DNA from: Dactylosporangium siamense | Lineage (GTDB): Bacteria; Actinomycetota; Actinomycetes; Mycobacteriales; Micromonosporaceae | Reading direction: 5' to 3' | DNA: 53,136 bases | NCBI RefSeq assembly: GCF_016862795.1 | Contig: NZ_BONQ01000019.1 | Span: 1-53,136, forward strand | Shown: positions 45,365 to 53,136 of the stretch, in pieces | How the letters are laid out: the number at the start of each line of letters is the position of its first letter | How positions within the stretch are numbered: the stretch's first letter is position 1 | Notes under the pieces: generated by a model | The model's input: the letters and a program-made list of their open reading frames with translations, nothing else | What the model was told of the DNA's origin: nothing | The model's database searches: none | Made by a program: the position numbers and the translations under genes

Positions 45365-46585
45365 TCAGAGCTCGACGGCGACCCTCCGGAGCCGCTCCAC
45401 GACCTCGGGCGGTGGCCAGGTGCGCAGCCGGAACCGCTCCGGCAGGAGCGCCGCGTCCGGCACCAGGTCCACCTCCCGCGCGGCGTCGTCCCAGGCGACG
45501 AAGAACACCTCGGGCCCGTCGGCCCCGTCGGAGCCGAATGCCACGATGTCGGCCCGCGGCAGGAGCGTGTCGACCCGGTCCGCCCAGCTCGTGGCCGAGA
45601 ACACGGACCCGTCCGGCTGTTCCGCGACGCTGTACCGCGCCACGAACGGCATCATCAGGTCGTCGCCCCAGATCGGGTCGTCGAACTCGAACTGCTCCAG
45701 GTGCTCGGCCTGGGCGGCGTACTCCCGCGCGGCCAGCAGCACCTCCGACCGGTGGGTGATCGCGTGCAGCGGGTGCCCGGCCGGGACGGTGAACGGCACC
45801 ACCGCGCCGGTGTCGTCGACGGTGTAGGCGACCGGCGAGATCTGGCGCGGGGCCTCGCGGTACTGGGACTCGATGAGCTCGAAGATCGGGGCCAGGTCGC
45901 CGGGCCCGTCATCGGGGGAGGTGCCGACGAGGAGCGCGCCGGTGGTGTCGGGGACGAAGAACAGGGGACGGCCGCCGTCCGTCGGGGCGATGGCGGCCAG
46001 CCAGCCGTCGACGAAGAGATGCGACGCCCAGTACGCGTTGCCGTCGTCGACCAGCCGGATCAGCCGCTTCGACTCGGCGGTGAGGTCGGCCGCGGTGGCC
46101 TGGGCCGAGCCGGACAGGTTGTGGCGGGCCTGGTCGAAGACCGCGGCCTCGGGAACGCCCCACTGATCGAGGTCCTTGGTGGTGACGAACGCCATCTTCG
46201 TGGGCAGGTCGACCACGACGAACTCGGACACGAACGGCCACGCCGGCCGGCGCACGTGTTCGATCGTGTCGGCGACGGCGAGGTGGTGGGTGTCGGGGCG
46301 CAGCAGGGGGCGCAGCAGCGGCCAGGCCTCGTCCCACGTGTCGGGGGTCTCGGAGACGTCGACGATGGCGGCCACGAAGGCGGCGACGCGCTCGTCGCGC
46401 TCGTCGGGTTCGACGCCCTCGCACTCGCTGTAGAGGTTGCCGAGGTAGATGTGGGTCGGCGACTCGTCGGGGGAGTCGCGCCGGACGGCGATCGTGAACT
46501 GGTCCCGTTGGTACTGCGCGTCGGCCACCCCCGCCGCACGGATCGCGGCGAGCACGATGCCGGCGAAGTCCTTTTTGGAAGACAT
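45365..46585 (-). CDS. YtpQ/DUF1444-like protein
   Basis: 406 residues, soluble. The segment VSEFVVVDLPTKMAFVTTKDLDQWGVPEAAVFDQARHNL (about 122-160, given here in part as family pattern) is the hallmark of YtpQ/DUF1444 proteins, and IRLVDDGNAYWASHLFVDGW follows in the expected place. Function unknown. ATG 46585 is chosen; the longer in-frame reading to 46669 overlaps the divergent SDR gene. Only 61 nt separate it from that gene's start. Confidence 0.72.
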   Translation of the reverse strand: MSSKKDFAGIVLAAIRAAGVADAQYQRDQFTIAVRRDSPDESPTHIYLGNLYSECEGVEPDERDERVAAFVAAIVDVSETPDTWDEAWPLLRPLLRPDTHHLAVADTIEHVRRPAWPFVSEFVVVDLPTKMAFVTTKDLDQWGVPEAAVFDQARHNLSGSAQATAADLTAESKRLIRLVDDGNAYWASHLFVDGWLAAIAPTDGGRPLFFVPDTTGALLVGTSPDDGPGDLAPIFELIESQYREAPRQISPVAYTVDDTGAVVPFTVPAGHPLHAITHRSEVLLAAREYAAQAEHLEQFEFDDPIWGDDLMMPFVARYSVAEQPDGSVFSATSWADRVDTLLPRADIVAFGSDGADGPEVFFVAWDDAAREVDLVPDAALLPERFRLRTWPPPEVVERLRRVAVEL

Positions 46586-46646
46586 CTGCGGCACGGTACC
46601 GGTTCGCCGCCCGTCGCGCGGGGCCGTGGTGAGGGATACTGCATCG

Positions 46647-47456
46647 ATGGATCGAACTGTGGTGATCACCGGTGCGAGTTCCGGGGTGGGGCTGGCGGCG
46701 GCGGTGCGGTTCGCCGCCCAGGGCGATCAGGTGGTGGTCGTCGGGCGCACCACGGAGCGCCTGGACGCGGCGGTCGCGCGGGTGCGGGCCGCGGGCGGCG
46801 GCCGCGAACCGGGCCGGTTCCAGGCCGACTTCGAGCGGCTCGCGCAGGTGCGTGACCTCGCCGCGTACCTCCTCGACACGTATCCGGTGATCGACGTCCT
46901 CGCCAACAACGCCGGCGGCATGGTCGGCGGCTACCGGCGCACGGTCGACGGCTACGAGGCGACGATCCAGGGCAACCACCTGGCCCCGTTCCTGCTGACG
47001 ACCCTGCTGCGGGAGCGGCTCACCGGCGGCCGGGTGGTGAACACCGCGTCCCGGGTGCACACGCAGGGCCGCCCGGACCCCGACGACTTCACCGGCGACC
47101 CGGAGAAGTTCCGCTGGGGACGGGCCTACGGGGCGGCGAAGTCCGCGAACATCCTCTTCGCCGCGGAGGCCGCGCGCCGCTGGCCGGACATCACCAGCGT
47201 CTCGTTCCACCCCGGGGTCGTGCGCACCAACTTCGGCGAGGGCGCGGTCCGGCTGGTCTACCGGTTCGCGCCGTTCCTGACCACCCCGGAGAAGGCCGGC
47301 GCGCTGCTGGTCTGGCTGGCCACCACCCCGGCCGCCGAGCTGACCGACGGCGGCTACTACGTCGGGCACAAACTCACCAGGCCGGCCGCGCACGCCGGCG
47401 ACCGGGAAGCGGCCACCGCCCTCTGGGACGCGAGCGCGGCGGCCGTCGGCGTCTAG
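46647..47456 (+). CDS. Short-chain dehydrogenase/reductase
   Basis: 269 residues with a Rossmann fold: cofactor motif TGASSGVG near the N-terminus, VVGRTTERL (Arg suggests NADP), NNAGG, active-site region VVNTASRVH and YGAAKSAN (catalytic Tyr and Lys), then FHPGVVRTNFGEG. The retinol-dehydrogenase-like group of classical SDRs is the closest type. Substrate unknown. The following MFS gene starts directly after the stop codon, so the two are cotranscribed. Confidence 0.92.
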   Translation: MDRTVVITGASSGVGLAAAVRFAAQGDQVVVVGRTTERLDAAVARVRAAGGGREPGRFQADFERLAQVRDLAAYLLDTYPVIDVLANNAGGMVGGYRRTVDGYEATIQGNHLAPFLLTTLLRERLTGGRVVNTASRVHTQGRPDPDDFTGDPEKFRWGRAYGAAKSANILFAAEAARRWPDITSVSFHPGVVRTNFGEGAVRLVYRFAPFLTTPEKAGALLVWLATTPAAELTDGGYYVGHKLTRPAAHAGDREAATALWDASAAAVGV

Positions 47457-48755
47457 GTGAGCGAGCTCGGCACCGACTTCCGGCGGCTCTGGATCTCCTC
47501 CGGCGTCTCCAACCTGGGCGACGGTGTCCGCCTCATCGCCGTGCCGCTCCTGGCCGCCACGATCACCCGCGACCCGATGGCGGTCGCCGGCATCACGATC
47601 GCGGCCGAGCTGCCGTGGCTGCTGGTCAGCCTCTTCGCGGGCGCGGCCGCCGACCGGTACGACCGCCGCTGGCTCATGATCGGTGTGCAGCTGGCCCGCT
47701 GCGCCGTCGCCGCGCTGCTGGCGCTGACCGTGTTCACCGGCACGACCCGGATGCTGCTGCTGTACGGGTTCGTGCTGGCGCTCGGGATCTGCGAGGTCCT
47801 CTACGACGTGGCGGCCCCGACGATCCTGCCGCGCGTGGTCGGCAAGGACCAGCTACCCCGCGCCAACGCCCGGCTGTCCGCCGTGGAGCTGACCACCAAC
47901 GAGTTCCTCGGCCCGCCGCTGGGTGGCCTGCTGTTCCGGCTGGCACCGGCCGTCCCGTTCGTTCTCGACGCGGTCAGCTTCGCCGCCAGTGCCGCGGCGC
48001 TGCGCCGCGTGCGCGGCACGTTCCGGGCCGATCAGGGTGAGGATCAGAGCCGCGGCGGCGTCCGCCGCATGCTGCGCGACATCGGCGAGGGCGCCCGCTG
48101 GCTGCGGCACCGGCCGCTGCTGGTCGGGATGACCGCGGTGGTCACGGTCATGAACCTGGCCCGCGCGATGACCCTGGCCGTCTTCGTCCTCTACGCCCTG
48201 GAGCTGCTCCGCCTCGGCGCGATCGGGTTCGCGGTGCTGAGCAGTGCGGTCGCGGTCGGCGCGGTCGCGGCGACCTTCGTCGCCGACCGGCGGGGGTGGC
48301 GGCACGCCGGTCCCGTCATGCTGGCGTCGGCGCTCGGCCACGGCGTGACCACCGCCGCCACGGGCCTCACCACCAACGCGTGGGTCGCCGGCGCGGCCGG
48401 CGCGGGGTTCGGCTTCGCCACGATGACGTGGAACGTGCTGTCCTCCTCGGTGCGCCAGGCGGTCGTGCCGGACCGGTTGCTGGGTCGGGTCGGCAGCGTC
48501 CACCGCTTCGTCAGCTGGGGCAGCCTGCCGATCGGCGGCGTGCTCGGCGGCCTGCTCGCCGAGTGGCTCGGGCTACGGGCGCCGTTCCTCGCCGGCGGCG
48601 CGGCCGTCATCGTCGCCGCCCTTGCCGCGTCGCCACTGCTGCTCGGCGTCGCCGCGCTGCTCCCCGAAGCCGAAGCCGGCGGCGAGAGCAACAGCGGCGG
48701 CGAGAGCGGCAGTGACGGCGAGAGCGGCAGTGACGGCGAGAGCGGCGGCGGCTAG
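47457..48755 (+). CDS. MFS exporter, EntS/MFS_3-like
   Basis: 432 residues with about 11-12 membrane helices. LWISSGVSNLGDGVRLIAVPLLAA, AGAAADRYDRRWLMI and ARLSAVELTTNEFLGPPLGGLLF are typical of the MFS_3 (enterobactin-exporter-like) group. The C-terminus is a hydrophilic tail of repeated GESGSD units. The GTG start abuts the SDR stop. The stop overlaps the convergent gene's stop (CTAG). Confidence 0.9.
   Translation: MSELGTDFRRLWISSGVSNLGDGVRLIAVPLLAATITRDPMAVAGITIAAELPWLLVSLFAGAAADRYDRRWLMIGVQLARCAVAALLALTVFTGTTRMLLLYGFVLALGICEVLYDVAAPTILPRVVGKDQLPRANARLSAVELTTNEFLGPPLGGLLFRLAPAVPFVLDAVSFAASAAALRRVRGTFRADQGEDQSRGGVRRMLRDIGEGARWLRHRPLLVGMTAVVTVMNLARAMTLAVFVLYALELLRLGAIGFAVLSSAVAVGAVAATFVADRRGWRHAGPVMLASALGHGVTTAATGLTTNAWVAGAAGAGFGFATMTWNVLSSSVRQAVVPDRLLGRVGSVHRFVSWGSLPIGGVLGGLLAEWLGLRAPFLAGGAAVIVAALAASPLLLGVAALLPEAEAGGESNSGGESGSDGESGSDGESGGG
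48680..48753 (+). repeat. 18-bp repeats in the MFS protein tail
   Basis: About four imperfect 18-bp units coding for GGESNS, GGESGS, DGESGS and DGESGG. Two adjacent copies are identical, indicating slippage. Confidence 0.8.
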
Positions 48756-49423
48756 GCCGCCTCCCAGACGACGGCGTCGAAGGTGACCGAGCCCGCCTTG
48801 GCGTCGATCTTCTTCGCGGTGAGCCTGGCGACGCGGCCCTCGGTGGTGCGCACGCAGAGCACCGCGCCGACCTCGACCATGGGCGCCTGGTGCACGCCGC
48901 GGGCCGTCGCGGCCTCCTTGCACTGCGCGAACTCCGGCGCGCCGCCGCCGTCCCAGACCATGAACGACGCCGAGGAGCTGAAGGGCGGCGTTCGCATCTC
49001 GAACCGGTCGCCGTCGATCTGGCCGACGCTCACATCGGTCTTGTATTCGGAATTGTCCATGGACTGCGGCGGTTTCGTGTCGAGCTCGACGGCGTCGGCC
49101 AGGCCGGCGCCTGCGGCGTTCGAGCCGACGAGCGGCCCGGACCACCGGACCGCCCCGGCGCCGCCGGGTGCGGCGGCGGTGGTGTTGCCCGGATCCGGCG
49201 GCTGACCCGCCGAGGTCGTCTGCCGGGGGGCCGGCGGCGCGGCGCCGGTCGCCGCCGGCGGCGGGCTGTCGCCCCGGCGGGCCGCGACGACGGCGAAGCA
49301 GCCGCCGATGATCGCGGTGATGATGGTGCCGGCGAACGCCAGCCAGATGCTGAGCTTGGTGTGGTCGCGTTGCGGCGGCCGCACGGTGTTCTGGGGCGGT
49401 GGTCCCCACTGGTTCGGTGCCAT
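48752..49423 (-). CDS. Hypothetical membrane-anchored secreted protein
   Basis: 223 residues. A short cytoplasmic, Pro/Gln-rich N-terminus (MAPNQWGPPPQNTVRPPQRD), one membrane helix (about 24-46, LSIWLAFAGTIITAIIGGCFAVVAA), a Pro/Ala/Thr-rich linker (about 50-90), and a beta-rich extracellular domain of ~130 residues with two Cys (AQCKEA and VGAVLCVRT). No family recognised. ATG 49423 has GGGGGA upstream; longer in-frame starts at 49444-49456 are possible. Confidence 0.75.
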   Translation of the reverse strand: MAPNQWGPPPQNTVRPPQRDHTKLSIWLAFAGTIITAIIGGCFAVVAARRGDSPPPAATGAAPPAPRQTTSAGQPPDPGNTTAAAPGGAGAVRWSGPLVGSNAAGAGLADAVELDTKPPQSMDNSEYKTDVSVGQIDGDRFEMRTPPFSSSASFMVWDGGGAPEFAQCKEAATARGVHQAPMVEVGAVLCVRTTEGRVARLTAKKIDAKAGSVTFDAVVWEAA

Positions 49424-49765
49424 GTTCCCCCGCTGCTCGTCCATCGATGGAGACATCGTCGATCGAGGACTGTAGCCAACGCGGGCGAGGGAAACGACCC
49501 GGCGACCCGCGTTGCCCCGGCGCGATGTGATCAAACGTCGGATAACCGGCCTCTGACCTGGGAGAATTTGGGTCGTCGGGCCCGATCGTGACGAGTCCCG
49601 GCGGGGCCGATCGATGCCCCTGAGCGGCACCGCATGAGTCGACAGTTGTCACTGGACCGCACCGCGCAGCCAACCGCCCCTAGAGCACACAACCCACCGC
49701 CCGACGGCGCCTCAGCCGGTGCCGGCGTCGCGGGAGCGTGCTCGAAGCACGAAAGGCGTCATCGA
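49424..49765. other. 342-nt divergent intergenic region
   Basis: It lies between the leftward membrane-anchored protein and the rightward GH15 gene. It contains the palindrome CCATCGATGG (49441-49450) and a 9-bp inverted repeat, CAACGCGGG/CCCGCGTTG (49477-49514, 20-nt spacer). No gene with good features was found; promoters for both genes are expected here. Confidence 0.6.
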
Positions 49766-51181
49766 ATGTCCACCAGTACGATCACCGCGCCCGCCCGGAC
49801 CAACCGATCGGACGCGACGTCGCAGCCGCGGGCCCAGGTCCAGAACTCCCTGGCGCCCGGGACCGTCGACCTGCCATCCCTCGTGCCACTGATGTACGCC
49901 CTCATGTTCCGCAACATCGCCAGTGACGGGTTCACCTTCAGCGACCCGCAGGCGCCGGGGGACTACTCCAAGGACTCCAGGCCGGGCTGCGTCATCGCCG
50001 CCCCGTCGTTCCCGGCCGACACCGCCGGCATCGACGAGGACTACGTCTTCAACTGGGTGCGCGACGGCGCCATCACCGCCATGGAGGTCGCGCACGCCGG
50101 CCTGCCGGAGCGGCCGGGCGGGTCGGTCCAGACGCTCAACGACTACGTCCAGTTCGCCGACCTCTGCCACGGCAACGCCCAGCCGACCAAGGGCCACGCC
50201 TGCTTCACCATCGCGGGGGAGTCCCGGCCGTGGACGGAGCAGAACGACGGGCCGGCCCTGCAGTCGGTCACCATCCTGGCCGCCTACGACCAGCTCGACC
50301 CCGGCGTCCGGAAGACCGCGGTCGCGCTCGTCAACGCCAACGTCGCCTTCCTCCTCGGCGTGTACAGGGATCCCACGACGAACCTGTGGGAGGAGCACGT
50401 CGGCTACAGCTTCTTCGCCCGCGCCGCGCAGCTGCGCTGCTTCCTCGAGGTGCAGGCGACCCGGGTCCAGGGGATCGACAAGCCGGACGGGCTGCAGCCG
50501 GCGATCGACTGGCTGCGCCAGGCCCTCGACTGGCACTGGGACGGCACGAAGTACGTCAGCATGGTGGCCGACCCCGGTGACGGCAGCGCGCCCTCGCCGC
50601 AGCGCCCGGTGGTCAGCGGGTACGACCCCAACATCGACATCGTCCAGGCGGCCGTCTACGGCGCGGTGCCCTACGACGACCCGAAGCTGCTGGCCACCGC
50701 CGCCCAGTTGCGGGCCCAATGGGAGGAGGGCGGCATCGCCTTCTACCCGATCAACCGGGCCGACCGGGCGCTGGGCCTCGGCCCGATGTTCGGGCGCTAC
50801 CCCGGCGACGTCTACGACGGCGACACCGCCCACCCGGTGCTCGGCGGCCACCCGTGGGCGTTGTCCACCTGCAACGTGGCGGAGCTGCACTACCGGCTGG
50901 CCGCCGCGGTCAGGTCGAGCGGCCGGATCCCGATCGACGACCTGTCCGCCCCGTTCTTCGCCCAGTCCGGCATCACCGCCACGACCCCCGCCGACGCCGC
51001 CGCGAAGGCCCTGGTCGCGACCGGGGACGCGATGGTGCGGGCGGTCGTGTACCACAGCGACAACTTCGAGATCTCCGAGCAGTTCGACGGCACCACCGGA
51101 TATGAGCGCAGCGTCCACAACCTCACCTGGAGCTACGCCTCCTACCTGTCGGCGATGCGCGCCCGCGCCGCCGCCGTCTGA
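49766..51181 (+). CDS. Glycoside hydrolase family 15 glucoamylase-like protein
   Basis: 471 residues forming an (alpha/alpha)6-barrel enzyme. GH15 motifs in order: DYVFNWVRDGAITAMEV, TEQNDGPALQ, NLWEEHVGYSFFARA (general acid Glu209), GYDPNIDIVQAAVYG, GHPWALSTCNVAEL, and ISEQFDGTTG with general base Glu438, closing with LTWSYASYL. GH15 enzymes release glucose or related sugars from the non-reducing end of alpha-glucans. No signal peptide is seen, so it is either cytoplasmic or exported by another way. ATG 49766 has AAAGG nine nt upstream. The next gene follows after 12 nt. Confidence 0.92.
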   Translation: MSTSTITAPARTNRSDATSQPRAQVQNSLAPGTVDLPSLVPLMYALMFRNIASDGFTFSDPQAPGDYSKDSRPGCVIAAPSFPADTAGIDEDYVFNWVRDGAITAMEVAHAGLPERPGGSVQTLNDYVQFADLCHGNAQPTKGHACFTIAGESRPWTEQNDGPALQSVTILAAYDQLDPGVRKTAVALVNANVAFLLGVYRDPTTNLWEEHVGYSFFARAAQLRCFLEVQATRVQGIDKPDGLQPAIDWLRQALDWHWDGTKYVSMVADPGDGSAPSPQRPVVSGYDPNIDIVQAAVYGAVPYDDPKLLATAAQLRAQWEEGGIAFYPINRADRALGLGPMFGRYPGDVYDGDTAHPVLGGHPWALSTCNVAELHYRLAAAVRSSGRIPIDDLSAPFFAQSGITATTPADAAAKALVATGDAMVRAVVYHSDNFEISEQFDGTTGYERSVHNLTWSYASYLSAMRARAAAV

Positions 51182-51193
51182 AGGGGTAGCTCG

Positions 51194-53098
51194 ATGTACG
51201 TGAAATTCCCCGAGGGCGCGGCGAACCGCACCGACCACGACGACGCCGCCGAGGTCCTCTACGACGCGGTCATCGTCGGTGCCGGGATCGCCGGCGCCAT
51301 CATCGCCGCGCGGCTGAGCGAGGCCGGCAAGCGGGTGCTGATCCTCGAGGCCGGACCGGCCGAGGACCTGACCCTGCGCGGCTACGAGAGCTACCTCGAC
51401 CGCTTCTACTCCGCGACGAGCAAGGACAACCAGGCGCCGTACCCGGTCAGCCTGAACGCGCCGATGCCGCGGGGGACCGACGCCCGCAAGATCTTCCCCG
51501 GTACGCCGGACGCCTCGGCGTACATCGTGCAGAGCGGGCCGTTCGCCACCGACACGACGTACACCCGGGTGCTCGGCGGCACGACCATGCACTGGGAGGC
51601 CAAGACGCTGCGGATGCTGCCCGACGACTTCCGGATGCGCACCCTGTACGGCGAGGGCAACGACTGGCCGATCGGCTACGACGACCTCGCGCCGTACTAC
51701 AACGAGGCCGAACGGGAGATCGGCGTGTCGGCCGACGTCGAGGACCAGGCCTACCTCGGCATGACGTTCGACGACGGCTACGTCTTCCCGATGAAGGGCC
51801 TGCCGCTGTCGTACCTGGACAAGATGGTGGCCAAAGACCTGGACGGCATGCCCGTCGAGCTCGACGGCGAGCGGACCGAACTGAAGGTGCGGCCGTTCCC
51901 ACAGGGCCGCAACGGCATCCCCAACCCGGCCTACGACGGCGGTGACGGCTACCTCCCGAAGGGCGCGGTCAGCACGTACCAGGTCGAGGTTGGCGGCCGC
52001 TGCCAGGGCAACAACAACTGCGTGCCGATCTGCCCGGTGCAGGCGAAGTACAACGCCGGCAAGACCCTCGCCCCGGCGCTGCGCAGCGGCCTGGTGGACC
52101 TGGTCGCGCAGGCGGTGGCGTACAAGGTGCACATCGACGAGGAGACCGGGCGGGTCAGGGAGATCGAGTACCGCCGCTACGAGCGCCCGGACAGCACCGA
52201 GTGGACCACGGTCCGGGCCAGGGGCCGGATCTTCGTGCTGGCCGCCAACGCGGTCGAGAACCCGCGGCTGATGCTGGCGTCCGGCCTGCACAGCTCCAGC
52301 GGCATGATGGGCCGCAACTTCATGGACCACGCCTACCTGCTGGCCTGGGCCCTGATGCCGGAGGTCGCCGGCACGTGGCGGGGCACCAACTGCACGGGCG
52401 GCATCACGGACCTGCGCGGCGGCCGGTTCCGCCGGCGGCAGGCCGCGTTCAGCGTCGACATCCACAACGACGGCTGGGGCTGGGCCCGCGGCGCGCCGAC
52501 GACCGACCTGATCGACCTGGTGGACAACGGCGGCCGCTACGGCGAGACGCTGCGCCAGGGGCTCGTGGACCGCCTGTCGCGGCAGCTGCAGCTGGCGTTC
52601 ATGGTCGAGGTCCCGGCCAACCCGAGCAACCGGGTGAGCGTCGACCCGGCGTACACCGACCATCTCGGCAACATGCGGCCGATCCTGAGCTACTCCACGC
52701 CGGACTACACCATGCGCGGCATCGCCTACGCCCGGCAGCTGTCCAAGCGGATCTTCGCCCGGCTCGGCGCGGAGGACCACACGGACTACGACCCGAACTT
52801 CTGGGGCTACGCCACGTACGACGGGCAGGGCTACGAGGTGCGCGGCGGCAACCACCTGGCCGGGACGCACATGATGGGCACCGACCCGTCGATGTCGGTG
52901 GTCGACGTCGACCAGCGGTCCTGGGACCACCGGAACCTGTACCTGGTCGGCGGCGGGAGCCTGCCCACCATCGGGACGGCCAACGTCACCCTCACCATCG
53001 CCGCGCTCTGCCTGCGCAGCGCCCGGGCCATGCTCACCCAGCTCGACCAGGAGCAGTCGCCGATCCGGATCGCGCAGCTGCAGGGGGTGGGAGCATGA
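51194..53098 (+). CDS. GMC-family FAD-dependent oxidoreductase
   Basis: 634 residues. FAD-binding Rossmann motif VIVGAGIAGAIIAARLSEAG (about 26-46) and LILEAGP, then RVLGGTTMHWEAKTLRM, a Cys motif GRCQGNNNCVPICPVQAKY (about 270-290), VLAANAVENPRLML, and the C-terminal active-site part HLAGTHMMGTDP and GGGSLPTIGTANVTLTIAAL. GMC enzymes of this type oxidise sugars or polyols. It is probably cotranscribed with the GH15 gene, which suggests joint use of a glucan-derived sugar; substrate unproven. The stop overlaps the next start. Confidence 0.92.
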   Translation: MYVKFPEGAANRTDHDDAAEVLYDAVIVGAGIAGAIIAARLSEAGKRVLILEAGPAEDLTLRGYESYLDRFYSATSKDNQAPYPVSLNAPMPRGTDARKIFPGTPDASAYIVQSGPFATDTTYTRVLGGTTMHWEAKTLRMLPDDFRMRTLYGEGNDWPIGYDDLAPYYNEAEREIGVSADVEDQAYLGMTFDDGYVFPMKGLPLSYLDKMVAKDLDGMPVELDGERTELKVRPFPQGRNGIPNPAYDGGDGYLPKGAVSTYQVEVGGRCQGNNNCVPICPVQAKYNAGKTLAPALRSGLVDLVAQAVAYKVHIDEETGRVREIEYRRYERPDSTEWTTVRARGRIFVLAANAVENPRLMLASGLHSSSGMMGRNFMDHAYLLAWALMPEVAGTWRGTNCTGGITDLRGGRFRRRQAAFSVDIHNDGWGWARGAPTTDLIDLVDNGGRYGETLRQGLVDRLSRQLQLAFMVEVPANPSNRVSVDPAYTDHLGNMRPILSYSTPDYTMRGIAYARQLSKRIFARLGAEDHTDYDPNFWGYATYDGQGYEVRGGNHLAGTHMMGTDPSMSVVDVDQRSWDHRNLYLVGGGSLPTIGTANVTLTIAALCLRSARAMLTQLDQEQSPIRIAQLQGVGA

Positions 53099-53136
53099 CC
53101 GGCCAGCGAAGCGTCTCGGGCCGGTCATCAGGGGGT
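53095..53136 (+). CDS. Start of a further gene, cut by the window end
   Basis: ATG 53095 overlaps the GMC stop (ATGA) and has GGGTGGGAGC upstream; fourteen codons (MTGQRSVSGRSSGG) are visible. It continues the GH15-GMC operon. Small subunits of membrane GMC dehydrogenases often follow such genes, but nothing in the visible residues proves it. Confidence 0.45.
   Translation, partial: MTGQRSVSGRSSGG

Noticed and set aside
49712-53128. 1138-codon open frame on the - strand opposite the GH15 and GMC genes
   Set aside because: Antisense to two enzymes with full motif sets; no domain is visible in the antisense product.

Overview
The window is very GC-rich DNA with strong GC bias at third codon positions, frequent GTG starts and many 4-nt start/stop overlaps. 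The gene content (SigE-type ECF sigma factor, many secreted proteins, LAxTG/LPxTG signals, Rrf2, FadR and YtrA-type regulators, PPK2, DUF4132, nSTAND/WD40 protein) indicates a developmentally complex actinomycete. A Micromonosporaceae-like organism is my best guess, but the family is inference. No rRNA, tRNA, CRISPR, phage or insertion sequence was seen.

Layout. 1-5.75 kb: 3' part of a secreted M14 zinc carboxypeptidase, then an ECF sigma factor coupled to a membrane protein (putative anti-sigma partner), then a fibronectin-III surface protein ending in an LAVTG sorting signal. 5.8-10.0 kb: leftward sulfate import operon rrf2-sbp-cysT-cysW-cysA. 10.2-12.0 kb: leftward membrane Ser/Thr kinase.

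12.4-25.9 kb is the most remarkable part: ten consecutive rightward genes, mostly with overlapping starts and stops. They encode a secreted PstS-like binding protein; an Ig-repeat protein ending in a WxL-like domain; a DUF916/WxL-interacting-type membrane protein; a small protein with both a lipobox and an LPRTG signal; PstB with a ~160-residue repeat-rich N-terminal extension; PstC; PstA; a membrane-anchored PstS; a 919-residue surface protein; and a class E sortase-like protein whose catalytic Cys is Ala. Together they look like a Pst-type ABC importer built into a WxL-like cell-surface complex. A PHO-box-like direct repeat lies upstream of the first gene. I know of no description of this combination, and the binding-protein ligand sites are diverged, so phosphate as the substrate is an inference.

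26-32.4 kb: a TerD-DUF2510-PH-HNH fusion, a small membrane protein, a TY-chaperone-like protein, an MFS/FadR pair divergent from a DinB-like gene with a palindromic operator candidate, and a shared bidirectional terminator. 32.4-36.7 kb: leftward operon of a P2-type ATPase lacking the canonical calcium ligands, PPK2 and a DUF1269 protein. 36.8-44 kb: an HTH-nSTAND-TM-WD40 (14 blades) protein, an eight-TM protein and a DUF4132 protein. 44.1-46.6 kb: YtrA-like regulator, six-TM protein and YtpQ-like protein, with a nested palindromic operator candidate. 46.6-49.4 kb: SDR, MFS exporter, small membrane-anchored protein. 49.8-53.1 kb: GH15 glucoamylase-like enzyme with a GMC oxidoreductase and the first codons of another gene.
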